A stretch of DNA of 64,000 nt, from positions 62,001 through 126,000 of the forward strand of contig JAHQIW010004262.1 of NCBI GenBank assembly GCA_019055375.1, in the 5' to 3' direction. The stretch comes from Parelaphostrongylus tenuis (Eukaryota; Nematoda; Chromadorea; Rhabditida; Metastrongylidae). Positions 12,141 to 22,998 of this stretch are shown piece by piece. The first letter of the stretch is position 1. Every line of letters begins with the position of its first letter. The position numbers were made by a program, and so were the translations under genes. A model generated the notes under the pieces. It had not been told where the DNA came from. It did not search any database and was given only the letters and a program-made list of their open reading frames with translations.

Positions 12141-13334
12141 TTCAACTTCCTTGGCAGTGCCCAATGCGGAGAACAAATGCGATCAAATGCATCCGATGCC
12201 AGCGTTTGAACCGCTTCTGTTCACTTCTCTTTCTCACATCATTATCGACCAGTTCGCTCCAACGACAGTTGTGGTCTACACAGGTTTTCCTCCAAAAAAT
12301 GAAGCTGTACAGAGACAAATACAATTCGATCCGAGAGAGTCCCTGATATTGTTAATCGTGCTTCCGGAACAGCTGATATTGTTCACATTGTCGTTTGCTA
12401 TCGCACGAATTTCTACAGCTTTTTTTGGCACTAAACTACAAGTTTCCGCCACTGTTGTCGATGATGATGCAACCTGATGGCTCGCTTTCCCTAGCGTTTA
12501 GAAACAATGTGTCTTACAAGACACATTTTTCTATTGTAATAAAAACACCAAAAACCTAAAAGAAGTTCTTGAGATATAGGTAATCTTGACTTCAAGGTGA
12601 TCCGAAATGCGCGAGATTACAGTATAAGTAGAAACAGCTCAACGTTCTTGACTTTGAAGAGAATCTGAGACCTGAAGAACAGTTTTTTTTGTCAACATCA
12701 AGCATTTTCAGTCCGATTTTGCGAAACAATTCAAGTAATGTTAGCATTAGGCGGTTGAACTGCCAAAAAATTGTAGCTTACTTCGCACTTTTTCACATGC
12801 CACAAGAAGTCTTGAAGTCAAGAGTTGTTAATCCACTTTCTGCTTTACAAGGCGTTCTACAATTGCTCAAGCTCTACACAGGCTAGATGCATTGGCAAGG
12901 ACCCGGGCATGGATATCAGGTGCGGTTGAACGAATCATGGCAACAGACAATGTGAAGTCGGTGAAGGTTAAGTTCTTAGTGCTTGCTGCAACAGAGTTTC
13001 GCTCTTCTGTAATGACAAATCAAAAATTATATCACCATGTGGAATGATCTTCGAAGACAATTTTCTTTTCTTAATTTGAATTCAAAATCAATTCATCAAC
13101 GGGCTCAAATGGCTACAGCCCTATGGTGCTGATAAATATTGCATATATTCATTTTCATCAGTATTCATACACTGTTGTCTAAACATAGAATACTCATAGT
13201 ACCATATAAATCTTCCATTCATTACTTTGACCTGCAGGCATCACTCCACAACCAAGCACTGCCGAGATTGTGGCTGTCAGAGAAATCATAAGGAGGTTAG
13301 TTGGAAATGTCGCCATGCTTGCAAGAGTATCCAT
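12141..13334 (-). pseudogene. Decayed secreted-protein family copy C
   Basis: Exon 1 (13226-13316) is intact and 91 bases long as in copy A, encoding a signal peptide ending ISAVLGCGVMPAGQ; an in-frame ATG six codons upstream would extend it to 13334. Exon 2 (12837-12985) is the family length, 149 bases, but has an in-frame TGA. Exon 3 starts at 12671 after TTCTTCAG and keeps ...TVISRIS..LEVKITY but has a TGA. Exon 4 (about 12330-12480) and exon 5 (12141-12275) are recognisable but have stops. A secretable truncated peptide from exon 1 and part of exon 2 is conceivable, but no full product. Confidence 0.75.
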
Positions 13335-13384
13335 TTTGCCCCTCAAAAATTCATGCAAATATTACATATGCTGATAATATCAAA

Positions 13385-13860
13385 GCTTCTCAGTAATGTA
13401 GAGTGATGTGCAAAACTTGTGCTTCAGCTGGGACTCGAACCCGCATCTCTTTCTCTCCGGAAGCGCGAGCTCTTAACTGTTGCACTGCTGACGACCATTT
13501 CGCGCATCACTCTTTATACGCTACAGCGCCTCTATCTGTGAGGCGCCAACGGTCAACGGCCTGGCGCGGGTAGTCGGTATCGAAATTGAACCCAGTCAAG
13601 CCGACAGATATTGGGTTTTGAATTATCTTATCGAATTCTCTTTGTTTGACTGCTTTTGGCGGTGATATGATGTTTCAAATATACCCAGTGATGTAGATAG
13701 ATAGATGCGCTGTAGCGTAGAAAGAGTGGTGTGCAAAATGGTCGTCAGTAGTGTAACGAATTAGAGCACGCGCTACCTGAAAGAGTGCGACGTGGATTCG
13801 AGCCCTGCCTGGAGTAAAAGTTTTACACACCATTCTACATCACTGGATATATTTGAAACA
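13385..13860. repeat. Head-to-head pair of tRNA-derived repeats, family 2
   Basis: A minus-oriented copy (about 13385-13620; B-box complement GGGACTCGAACCC near 13431) is followed by a plus-oriented partial copy (about 13680-13860; GTGGATTCGAGCCC near 13791). Together they make an imperfect palindrome ending in GTAGAGTGATGTGCAAAACTT at the left and its near-complement at the right. No protein is encoded. Confidence 0.65.
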
Positions 13861-16249
13861 TCATACAACCGCTGAAAGCTATCAAAGTTTATATTTTTTT
13901 TTGCATAAGATTATTCACAACGCAAACGCGATTTGCATGCAGCACTTATACATGAGGGAAGAGTACCAAAGTGGCAGCTTTCTGATTTTCACAAAAGCCT
14001 CAGCAAGCCTGTCCCTTGAATTCATTACTGAAGCGTACAGAAAGCCGTTTATGTGGTTAAATACCTATCAAATTCTAAATTAGATGGAGATAAGTGAAAA
14101 GGATAACATGAAAAGAAATTTGAGCATATGCGCCATTACTTGCTGCCACGGCTTAAATTTTGTTCTAGCATCTCATTTGTAATGCTGTGGGAAAAAATCC
14201 TGACTTTCCAAAATTAAGTATTTACAGTTGGCAAAATGCCGGTATTGCAGGTGCTTTTTCAAAGAAAGTCTGTGAAGAAAGATACTGATTGACAAAAGAC
14301 GGCACAACTATCAGTACGAACTAAGCGTTGGTGAGCTTTGTTGTTTCTCATTGGCCTTACGTACTCGGTACGTCTAACGACTCCTTTACCGATGGATAGG
14401 CAGACTGATTGCAAAAGCAGGAACTTCTACAAAAATTTCACTGAAATAATCGAAATCAAAAAGAAATTGTAATGGCATTGAACATTTGCTATAATGTGGA
14501 AAGAAAATTGAAGTCGTTTTGCAGATGGCCGTGGCAAAATGATTCGTACTAAAAATTCATGCCGCGCCATGAGTCACAGGAGCTCTGCACTCTGATGATA
14601 TTTACAGTGTAACGAGGTGAGAAGCTAAAGCGGAAGCTTCCAGGAGCACGTGTGAGGTGATACTGAACCAAGGTCTTCTTAGTGACCATCTGAAGAATTC
14701 CAAATTTCATATTGAGGTGAATGCTTGAGAACGCTTCGGTTACTCATAGTTTCTCACTCTCACGACGTGCAGACATAACAACGCTTGATATTGTACATGC
14801 CGTATAGTGAGGTTCATTGCACTCGCTCGACGAGTGAAAACTTTTCTTCAGTTTGTTTTATTCTCTGAAATATTACGGAAGAGATTACCTGAGATGCACA
14901 AAATGTTACTCTTGCTGATAAATAATCAGTGAAATTTATTCAGCACTCTAGACTCATGAGTTAATCCAAAATTCAAATTCTTATCCGAAGCAACACTTCA
15001 CGTTTATTATAGCTGATACATTGTGAAGTACAAGCACAAGTGTGTTGAGATACGAACAAGACATGGAGCCTGGTATCATCGCTTGGTGAGTCTTATCACC
15101 ACTGTGCTTTTCCAGAGCAAAGGTTTTTAGAGCAATCCTAGCAGGTAATTGTTAACAATCGAGTAGGTTAAGAGATAGCTGAGAGAAAGGTGGTTTTGAA
15201 GCGTAGTAACAATGTATGCCCCATGATATAAAAACATCGAATTCCGTGTTTCGCTCGTATCTCAGCATGTTTGTGATTATGTTTCACAATATAAAATACC
15301 GTTTCGAAGCTGAGCAGAAAATTCTCAGACAGTTCAATTATTACTGGATGTTATAGGATGAACTGCTTGGAGTGGCATTCACTTTTTCACTGTTTTTTTC
15401 TACACAATTACAGTAGACTCCGTTTTGCAGTTCGTAAAATAGCTCTGCAACATACGATGGCTTGTAGATCTGTACTGAAAGAATTTTGATTGGAAGCTCT
15501 GGAATAATTTGCTCCACTATGCCACCGCATCAGTATAGTGTGAGCATCGTAGTCAAAATATGGGGAATAACGTAGCGAAACTGTATTGTTTAGCAAATCA
15601 AATAAGACAACGAGGAAGTGCCTTGACGCGGAACTGCTACGACACGGAAGTGTTAGTCAGTCTCATCCAGTCGGTTGTAAACATCTCATAACACCGCCGA
15701 TAATTTCACAGCTCTGACGATTCATAGAGTTGTCACTCGCGAAACAATATAGATTTCAAACCGCCTTGATTCGGAGCTTTTTGGGTCACTGTTTCATAGC
15801 GAATGAAAATTTCAGCTACATTCACTGCTTCCGCCCAAACCGTAATGCCATTCGCACAGAAATAAAATCGTTTCACAGAACATTTTCACTATGATTGAGG
15901 TGTAGCCGGAGATGAACAGCTCTTTGTAGTTTGATGTTCAAGCCATGATATGATGTCCAGCAATTTTATGAACTTGAGAACGAGTTCCACTGCCATACAT
16001 TAGAAAACGGCTGGAATCGCATTCAATGCAGTTCTTTTTCTTCCAAAACTCAGCAATATTTGAAGTGACTAATTCGGTACTGCTTGGTACGTTTCTTGCT
16101 GCACCACGCACCGTCACGTTTTAACTTGCATTAACCCATTCTGCTATGAAAAAAGGGAATTTCTTAGATGGATCAAGACTTTAGGAGACTGAGCGAACTC
16201 CTCAAGCAAAAATAACCACCTGTAGTCGCAGCTGCCAATATTTTACAGA
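13861..16249. other. No gene recognised
   Basis: Only short frames. The stretch GCCACGGCTTAAATTTTGTT near 14145 resembles sequence near 50497, suggesting a shared low-copy repeat, but I cannot identify it. Confidence 0.4.
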
Positions 16250-16370
16250 TCACGGTATGGAGCTCGCGCCACTCGCCTGCTCGAGTCAAACCAACACCAT
16301 GGGCGAATATCACTAGAAGAAAGGACGAATGGAAAGTGTACTGGGGTCCTCTCGATCTGTGAAATAGGCC
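16250..16370 (+). mobile_element. RTE-type LINE 3'-end fragment
   Basis: One plus frame reads PWANITRRKDEWKVYWGP. RTE-clade reverse transcriptases of nematodes often end in a block of the form SWxxxAxxRxEWxxxWGPH, which this matches. The preceding part is not recognisable. A dead 5'-truncated insertion is the simplest reading. Confidence 0.45.
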
Positions 16371-16525
16371 GTCCTGCATCCGAGTACGTGAAAATGTCGA
16401 AGGCGTCATAATGTTAATTCATCATCATAAAAAATCATTTCTATGGTTGTCAACGACAGTTCGTATCATTGACTCTAAAAAAGATCGAGATATCGAAACA
16501 CCCAGTGCGATAGATTAATAGTCCT

Positions 16526-16682
16526 CTCATGAGTTTTGGCGCTAGAAAAATAAAAAAATTTATTAACAACAAGTAATTGAAATGGCTTAACAACACTATC
16601 TATAGTGAAGAGTTCTGAGGCAATTTTAATTACTTCTTGTTAATAAATTTGGTACTATTGTTATAGTGTCAAAACTTATGAG
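16526..16682. mobile_element. Small inverted-repeat element (MITE-like)
   Basis: The ends CTCATGAGTTTTG and CAAAACTTATGAG are inverted repeats, and the interior pairs through AATTTATTAACAACAAGTAA against TTACTTCTTGTTAATAAATT. It is 157 bases long with no coding capacity. No clear target duplication. Confidence 0.6.
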
Positions 16683-16841
16683 TCCGAATACTTTTGCTCA
16701 GTATGTACTGACTTGATCAGCACAGAAAACTAATCTGTTTATGTCAGTTTACTTCGAATCAGATGATCAAAGGTAGCACTCCAGTAAAACAAACATCAGC
16801 ACTTTCAGAGGAAGTGCACTAGTCGCTGACTCAAAAAAAGA

Positions 16842-17745
16842 TTGTCGAGAGGTGTCAGTTTTCATGCTAAGCTCGGCTTATGAAAAAGACCTTCAAAGTG
16901 GTTGTACTAAAGAAAGAAATCTTTTTAAAAATCCGAAATTTAAAAAAACCTGAAAAAAATCGAAATTTTATAGATGTCGTTTTTCACATTTACGTTGGTT
17001 TATTTTATATGTGTACAAGTATTATCTAATTATCTATCATCGCATGGGCAGCTAATGTTCCACATTTCTGCCTCGGTAAGCCTTTCAAAATTGTTATATT
17101 AAAATGAAATTTATTGTATTCTGACGACGATTCCGAACTGCATTACATTCGTAAAGCCCAGTGTCTATGATGCTATAGCAAAAGAAGACGTTTTTTATTA
17201 AGCTTTAAAAGGCATTTAGAAGTCAGTATATTGCAAGATATGGACGTAGTCTGGAGAATGCGAGCGTGGGAACCCATTATCTCATGGTGGTGATGTGCTC
17301 AAAGTGCCCTTTAGAAGTTGAAACTCCGCTCAGAAAAGGGAGACTTCCATACAACGCACGAACACATTGCTGGGCGGAATGCAGAAAAAGAGTTAAAGGA
17401 GAAAAGTTTGCAGTTAGCTTTCTCAAGGAGGAATTACCAACGTTTCAGTTCTCTATCAGAATTGGAACTTTCATTCGATTTTGTTACTTGCAGATGAAAA
17501 CCCATGGTACGGTGTATAACCATGTCTGTCGACATCAATAAATAAGTCAGGCTTACATTTCTCTCTTTTGATCGGCATTTTCACTGGCGTATTGAACTTA
17601 GTCGTCGACACTCATTATACCTATGACATCACCGAAGTGTGTATCCTTATCGACTACCTCTTCTGCTTATGCTTAGTAGCGCACTATCGGACTAGACTGA
17701 ATAGGATTTGATACTTAACGCATTTCTACTGCACTCCATAATGGT
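16842..17745. repeat. Left member of an inverted duplication
   Basis: This stretch matches the reverse complement of 27670-28667 along its length, for example GGGCAGCTAATGTTCCACATTT and ATTATCTCATGGTGGTGATG shared by both. The two members flank about 10 kb that includes the Rpn9 pseudogene. They are clearly diverged, so the duplication is old. Its right end holds a GWT1-like exon. Confidence 0.65.
17494..17711 (+). pseudogene. GWT1/PIG-W-like C-terminal exon, broken copy
   Basis: Preceded by a good acceptor (TTTTGTTACTTGCAG), the 218-base exon encodes a hydrophobic segment containing GIFTGVLNLVVDT and ending RTRLNRI before TGA. By eye this resembles the last membrane segment of the GPI-anchor inositol acyltransferase GWT1/PIG-W, where a (A/V)NxLTGLVNLxxxT block precedes the final helix. 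A 1-base insertion and compensating deletion, with a TAA between them, break the start of the exon. An equally long, unbroken exon lies inverted at 27708-27925. The family call is tentative; another multi-pass protein is possible. Confidence 0.4.
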
Positions 17746-18215
17746 AGTGACTGGGTCGAAGCGGGAAAGAAGATCGGACCGCCGATTAATAAGATGAAGA
17801 CTCAGTTCATGAAAAAACCAATGGTGCAGTGGTGATCAAGTCGAAATGGATGGTTCTCTGATTGCAGAAACCACCCTCATATGTGTACCTTTGGCGTTCA
17901 CTGAACATGGAGAACAATACGAAGGAGAAACTTGACAGAAGAAGGAAAGCAGCGTAGGCCGCACTCGGGCCTCTATAAGAAGTCACCAACCAAATAACGG
18001 ACCCCAAACTACGCGATAACCTTTTCGACTCAACAGTCGTCTCAGCACTCTTTTATGCAGCGGAGACGTGGGCTGATAATTCGTCCACATCAAGACTACT
18101 GCGAACGACCTACAGAGCGCTTGAACTATTTCTTCTGAAAATCAGTCGGCACTCACGACACCTAGCCGGCTTGCGCAGCCCAGATTTCTGAAAGCTATCA
18201 CATCTTTGCGATCCA
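17746..18215 (+). mobile_element. RTE-type LINE reverse transcriptase fragment
   Basis: Plus-strand frames contain KKTQFM-like residues, then LDRRRKAA, then LRDNLFDSTVVSALFYAAETWAD followed in part by TTYRALELFLLK and HLAGLRSPDF. This order is characteristic of the C-terminal part of RTE-clade endonuclease/reverse transcriptase proteins (the DST..PALxYAxETW block). Stops and frameshifts interrupt it. The continuation of the same region reappears at about 19165-19505, so an insertion or rearrangement separates the two parts. Confidence 0.65.
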
Positions 18216-18800
18216 GAATAACATGCATCGACTATAGCAAACCTCCCAACGGAGTTTTCTATCTTTTCGGGAATTATATGATAATTTAGGCAGCGCAGAT
18301 GGTCCACGACCTTAGAGAGCAAGTGGTATCGCAGAGGTTCGAGGACCTTAGACAGAAATGGTCCAAGTGACGAGGGCGGCACCCAGCTGCCACCAACCTC
18401 AACAGTCAGTTCGATCGCGGGTCATCATCCGTACGGTCGTCTGACATCACCCGGACCACCTCACCTCAGTACATTGTCGATCCATTATTGCTCTCTCTCA
18501 CACAACCTCGTTGTCTTGTAACTAATTACTTTCATAAGGTTGCATTCATACAACTCAGATGAATTCAATAGATTTGTGAGCGGAACATAGTACTTCCGTG
18601 GCGGAGCAAACTCACTTTGGCTATGCTCGACCCATCACTGCGGTTTAGGGATTCTGCCCATATCTAATCACTAGCGACCCCACTGCTAACACTATATACT
18701 CACCCACTGGATCCCGCTGTCGGTGTTCTACTTGGGGGCGAACATAGCAATCCCAAATGGGCTCCGCCGCTTAGTCATGCTTCGACAATTACGAAACATC
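18216..18800. other. No gene recognised
   Basis: Lies between two RTE-derived pieces. Comparatively rich in C around 18340-18480, with no motif I can identify on either strand. Confidence 0.4.
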
Positions 18801-18945
18801 GTCAATCACAATAACATCGTCATTTACAATAACATTGTCACTTGTCATAACAATGTCATATGCAATAACATGATCACTTACGATAACATCATCACTTACA
18901 ATAACACCGTCAGCTACAATAACACCACTTGCCATAACACTGTCC
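18801..18945. repeat. 18-bp tandem repeat (minisatellite)
   Basis: About eight diverged units of the form CGTCATTTACAATAACAT follow one another. Because the unit is a multiple of three, both strands stay open and give low-complexity N- and V-rich translations; I do not regard these as genes. Confidence 0.8.
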
Positions 18946-19164
18946 TCGATACTCCTCATCAGTCGGTCACCCATATTGACTTACGCATATGTTCACATAA
19001 CGATATGTCGTGGTCATATATATATTATTATTATATTATCATTTTAGTAATGCATGTATATTATAGGTTGTTTTGGTATAATCCATATAAAGGATTTAAA
19101 CTCTTCTCTCTTGTCCGTTGCGAGACACAAATCGGCAGCGGATCACAACAGCAAAACCACTGAA

Positions 19165-19505
19165 CCTTCACCACATCGACTATGAAATACAGATATACCG
19201 GTCATATATAAAGAAGATCAGACGACAGATGGACGAAATGTGGATTCACGTGGTTACACCCCACCTCGAGGACGACCACCAACACGTTGTGCGGACGTAT
19301 TTACTAGAAGAATTAATTAGTTGTGTTCATATCTATATTCGCATCAGCTATGTTCGTACCTGCCGATATTCCGATATTCTACACATTACGGTATGAAATT
19401 CGCGCCAGTGGCCATGCTCGAACGAAACCACCTCCATGGACGACAATCGCGAGTAAATGAGACAAATCGAAGATGTGCTGAGGTCCGCACAGTTCGTGAA
19501 GACAG
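19165..19505 (+). mobile_element. RTE-type LINE 3' region
   Basis: Frames read KYRYTGHI, RRSDDRWTKC, and later TWTTIAS...DKSKMC.GPH. These match the tail of RTE proteins, where an RWAGHxxRxxDxRW segment precedes RGRPPTRWxD and the terminal EWxxxWGPH block. Frameshifts and stops are present. It is probably the 3' part of the element whose upstream portion is at 17746-18215. Confidence 0.55.
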
Positions 19506-19535
19506 ACCGTCCAAGTATCCAAGTAAGTAACAGTA

Positions 19536-19584
19536 AGTATATAATATATATATATATATATATATGTATATATTATATATATAA
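19536..19584. repeat. (AT)n microsatellite
   Basis: A run of alternating A and T with few interruptions, immediately after the RTE-like tail; such AT tracts are commonly found at LINE 3' ends. Confidence 0.85.
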
Positions 19585-20523
19585 TGGGAGCGCATGTTTT
19601 CACAAAATTCCTGTGTGGGCTTGGAACAGCATTGTTTCCATTATCTGAACGGTCCAAGTGAACTGAACTGTTTTGATAAATTCACTGCTTTAAATCGCTA
19701 AATGGGAATATATTAAGTTTACTGGAAAGTCTAGGGAGAGGTGGTTTCCGTTCCTAAACGTCCACATTCGCCTTTCTGAAAGTGGCCACTCAACAAAATA
19801 GTATCTCAAGCGTAGTTTTACAATAAATATACCTGTCTTGGATTATTAGCTAGCACGAAGTTGACATGGACATTTCATTCGGCTAATGTCTAGACGTCTT
19901 CGTGTTCTTCAAAGCCGGATTGGTCGGATTCAGTGGCACGCTGGTTGTGAGTAAAACTCTACATAAACCATCCATAGTTCGCTCATCCAGCAAAACATTG
20001 ATCGATTCTGCCAAGGCCGAAGGACAGTCGTATGTCTAAGGTACTGAAGTGTATCGTTCTCCTCAAAATCATAGATACCTCTGGGCATACATCTCCTCTT
20101 TATTACTACAGGCCAGCCCGATACGTTCATACTGCGACAGCAGCACCGTGCTGATTTTCCCAGTAGTGAAATGTCGTGAGAAACATGCTATATGACGTAC
20201 GTCTGCACATGGTGACTTTTAATAAAAAATATGCTTGTTAAACAAGAAAATTCTTTTGCTTCTTTTCATTTCTTGTGCTCGACTTTAGGTTTTGTTAGTT
20301 TAATGGCTTGTCGAATGAAACTATATAAAGGCGTTTCTCGAGTCCTAATTTGCATTGTTCTGTGCAATTACTGCTTACACAATCACCGAAATGACTGTTG
20401 TTGTCCTCATAGTGTCAACTGCGTTCGTTTCGTTTATGATGTTCGCCCGTTTGTCATTTGCATTCATTCCATCGTTGCACTATGTTTCGAAGCCTTTCAG
20501 TTCCATTGTCGCTTCACTCTGTG
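19585..20523. other. Upstream flank of the Rpn9 pseudogene
   Basis: No gene recognised. A 97-codon open frame at 20231-20524 (plus) shows no motif and ends where the first Rpn9-like exon begins. Confidence 0.4.
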
Positions 20524-20756
20524 ATGGCTGAGCGGCTGAGCATGAAAACCTGTCTGGTCAAAAACAAGAGATCAGCCAAAAGCGATGTTGCCGATATCTG
20601 GTTGAAGTTCGAGCAGCTTTATACTAGGAAGTAGGGTTTTTCATTTGTTTTATTTTTTATTCCTCCGATCTTGCAGGAAGTTGTAGCACTATCAGATACC
20701 AAAGTATCTCCTTGATTTATTTACTAAGTTGAGAAATTACAAAGGTTTAAGCGGTG

Positions 20757-20828
20757 GCCTTGGTGGCGTAGTGATAGCAAGCGTCCGCGGTATGAATGAA
20801 ACGCGGGTTCAATTCCCGTCCGAGGTCT
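20757..20828 (+). repeat. tRNA-like sequence in Rpn9 pseudogene intron 1
   Basis: GCCTTGGTGGCGTAGTGATA at the 5' side and GGGTTCAATTCCCGTCC at the 3' side give an acceptor-like stem with wobble pairs and a proper 5-bp T arm. The anticodon region (CGGTATGAATGAAACG) does not form a normal arm, and closely similar text occurs at 1020 inside a short repeat. I therefore call it a tRNA-derived repeat (family 2-like) and not a working tRNA gene. Confidence 0.6.
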
Positions 20829-20854
20829 AGCTTTTTGCTTACACTCAATTCTCA

Positions 20855-20995
20855 AAAGGTTTAGGCTTAGGCTTAGGGTTAGCCTTGGTTTAGGTTTAGA
20901 CTTAGGCTTAAACCTAGGCTTCGGCTTAGACTTAGGCTTAGGCTTAACTTAGCCTTAGGCTTCGCATTACATTAAGTTTAGGCTTGGGCTTAGAC
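20855..20995. repeat. Degenerate TTAGGC interstitial telomere-like repeat
   Basis: About twenty imperfect hexamers of the type TTAGGC (with TTAGGG, TTAGAC, TTAGCC variants) in direct array. TTAGGC is the nematode telomere unit. The array sits within intron 1 of the Rpn9 pseudogene, 27 bases after the tRNA-like repeat. Confidence 0.8.
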
Positions 20996-22818
20996 AAAAC
21001 GGATAGGACCGCAACTCTCCGTACACGTCATTTCTCCTCATCTTGTTCATTTTCATAAAATCCGTCATTACAAGTAACTGAGCCGATCCCAGCAATTCTT
21101 GTATCCACTTCTCTTCCTCGTATTCGTTTTCCACCAAAGTCTCGAATATATTACGTTAATCGCGCGCTACAGCTACACCTTGAGGATTTCGTCTTCTTCA
21201 TAAAAGTCGTAGAATGTTAGTAGAGACATCTCTATTTGCAATCACGGCAGCTAGCCGATCCAAGGCGCTCCGCTAAGACGTCCGTTGATTTAATGGTCCC
21301 TTCTGAAGAGTTGTAATCCGACTAATACTTTAAGTGTTTTTCTAGTTGATTTCTTCAAATAAGAAATCATGAGAGCACGACTAGGCTTAGTTTTTGGTGT
21401 AGAAAATCGATGAGACCTCATCTTTGCACAAGCGCATTGATTGCAAGGAAGTATTGGGGGAGGAGATAGAACCAGCATATCGTTTATCACCTTGCTTTCT
21501 CATATTTTGCACCACTAACAACGCTACTCCATATCCAGTTCCGATTTCCCAATTTTATCTTATTGCGTGAGAATTGACTTTTCCCACACAAGGAGTTTAC
21601 TGGCCCTCCACTGTATAACACAAATTCTTATCTTCAACTGACTGTTAGTTGCAGTTGGTGCGAGTTTCACCTCCAACACCGTTCTCAGTGGTTCTATAAC
21701 AGCATGGAAGGCAAAATGCTCGCTGTTCTACCAGTGGAATCTCATAATATCTCTCGATAGTGGTAACGTTTTGAGAATATGCTTACGCAGAATAACTCTG
21801 CTAAATGTTCAAACTTTCGCTTTGAGTCTGGCGTGCTTACTTACATGTTGTAATTTAGGTTATGGCACATAATCAGAAAGTTCGTGCAGCTCAAGCCAAT
21901 CCGGCTTTCACGGCGACATTGAACCAGAAGGAATTTTGTGATGGGTATGCAACATTTGAGCTTTGTTAGAAAACGTATACATACCTATCACTCTTTTCTA
22001 CGCAAATTCAGGTTCATATCGGAGTTCGAACACCGTATAAACGCTCTCCAATTCGTTGAAGTCTTCTTGCCTATCGCTAAATATATTTTCAACCAAAGTT
22101 AGACATTTTATTCTTTACAGCATTTGTGCCACTCAACCATCCTCATTTAAATTTCAGACAAAGAGGCTGCCTACGATTTTCTTCCCTAAATTGAAAAGAC
22201 AGTCAGCAAGGACATGGTAATTTATGGATAGTAGAGATATTGCCTCACCATTGACTCATTTGGGACAGCTTATATCTCTTAGAGATGACGCGAATTTTTG
22301 GACGCTTTTTTCAATTGAGAGAGTCCCCTGAATTTTTAGTAGTCACTCAAAATTCGGGAGAACGGCAATATTTAATTGCCTTATAAAAGAGAATCTTACG
22401 GCGCTGTGGGAGCAAACAGAGTATTTCGTTCCACCTGCGGTTTGCTTTGTTTGTGCGGCTCTCGTCTGTAATTGGCCTTTCACTGGATTCTAGTACCCAT
22501 TCGAGAGCTTGAATATCGGTCGTTACAAAGTTAAACTTGTTTTCGAGAATTCTTTCCACTTTGCGTTGTGAGAACGAAACAACATTACGTTTCACACTCG
22601 AAATAGTCTATAGTTTAGATTCTACAGCTATTTACTTCGTAATATAAAACGAAAATAAAAGACTAGTGGGTATAGACTGATAGAACAAACGGTGTTCTAC
22701 AATTGCTAGGAGAGAAATCTACGAATGTTTCGAAACAGAAGCAAATCTATGATTGAATAACGAAATCGCTCTGCGTGCTGCGATTTTGACTGTCCGTTTA
22801 GCAGCGATTTCCATTAGT

Positions 22819-22998
22819 TTAAGAACGTTTCTTTTTTTTTCCGTCCGAGAAAATCCTCCGCTCTGTTTTGACATTCCAATGCTCTGCGATCTCCTCTACA
22901 CTCTCATATTCCGTTAGTGCATATATAGCTCTTATGTGGAAAGAAACTCGATAGGTGAATTTTAATGTTTTTGCGTCTACACTGCACTTCGATGGCAT
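22819..22998 (-). other. Possible nested small open frame (59 codons)
   Basis: On the minus strand, inside a large intron of the Rpn9 pseudogene, an ATG-to-TAA frame of 59 codons reads with ordinary protein-like composition (YALTEYESVEEIAEHWNVKT) and a lysine-rich end. A partly overlapping frame (ATG at about 23119) starts with a signal-peptide-like MFRLWLVSFALLASVHG. I do not recognise either, and they do not join by obvious splice sites. It may be a relic of an inserted element. Confidence 0.2.

Noticed and set aside
18723..19163. A 146-codon plus-strand frame rich in Asn, Ile and Thr
   Set aside because: It is produced by the 18-bp tandem repeat, which stays open on both strands because the unit is a multiple of three; no motif or splice context.
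20757..20828. A tRNA gene
   Set aside because: Acceptor and T arms pair, but the anticodon arm does not fold and the same sequence type occurs inside dispersed repeats.
21862..21864. ATG at 21862 as the start of the Rpn9-like gene
   Set aside because: The frame from this ATG fits only the second half of the exon; the first half matches Rpn9 (LWH) in another frame, and an earlier exon with the FEQLYTRK block lies at 20524.
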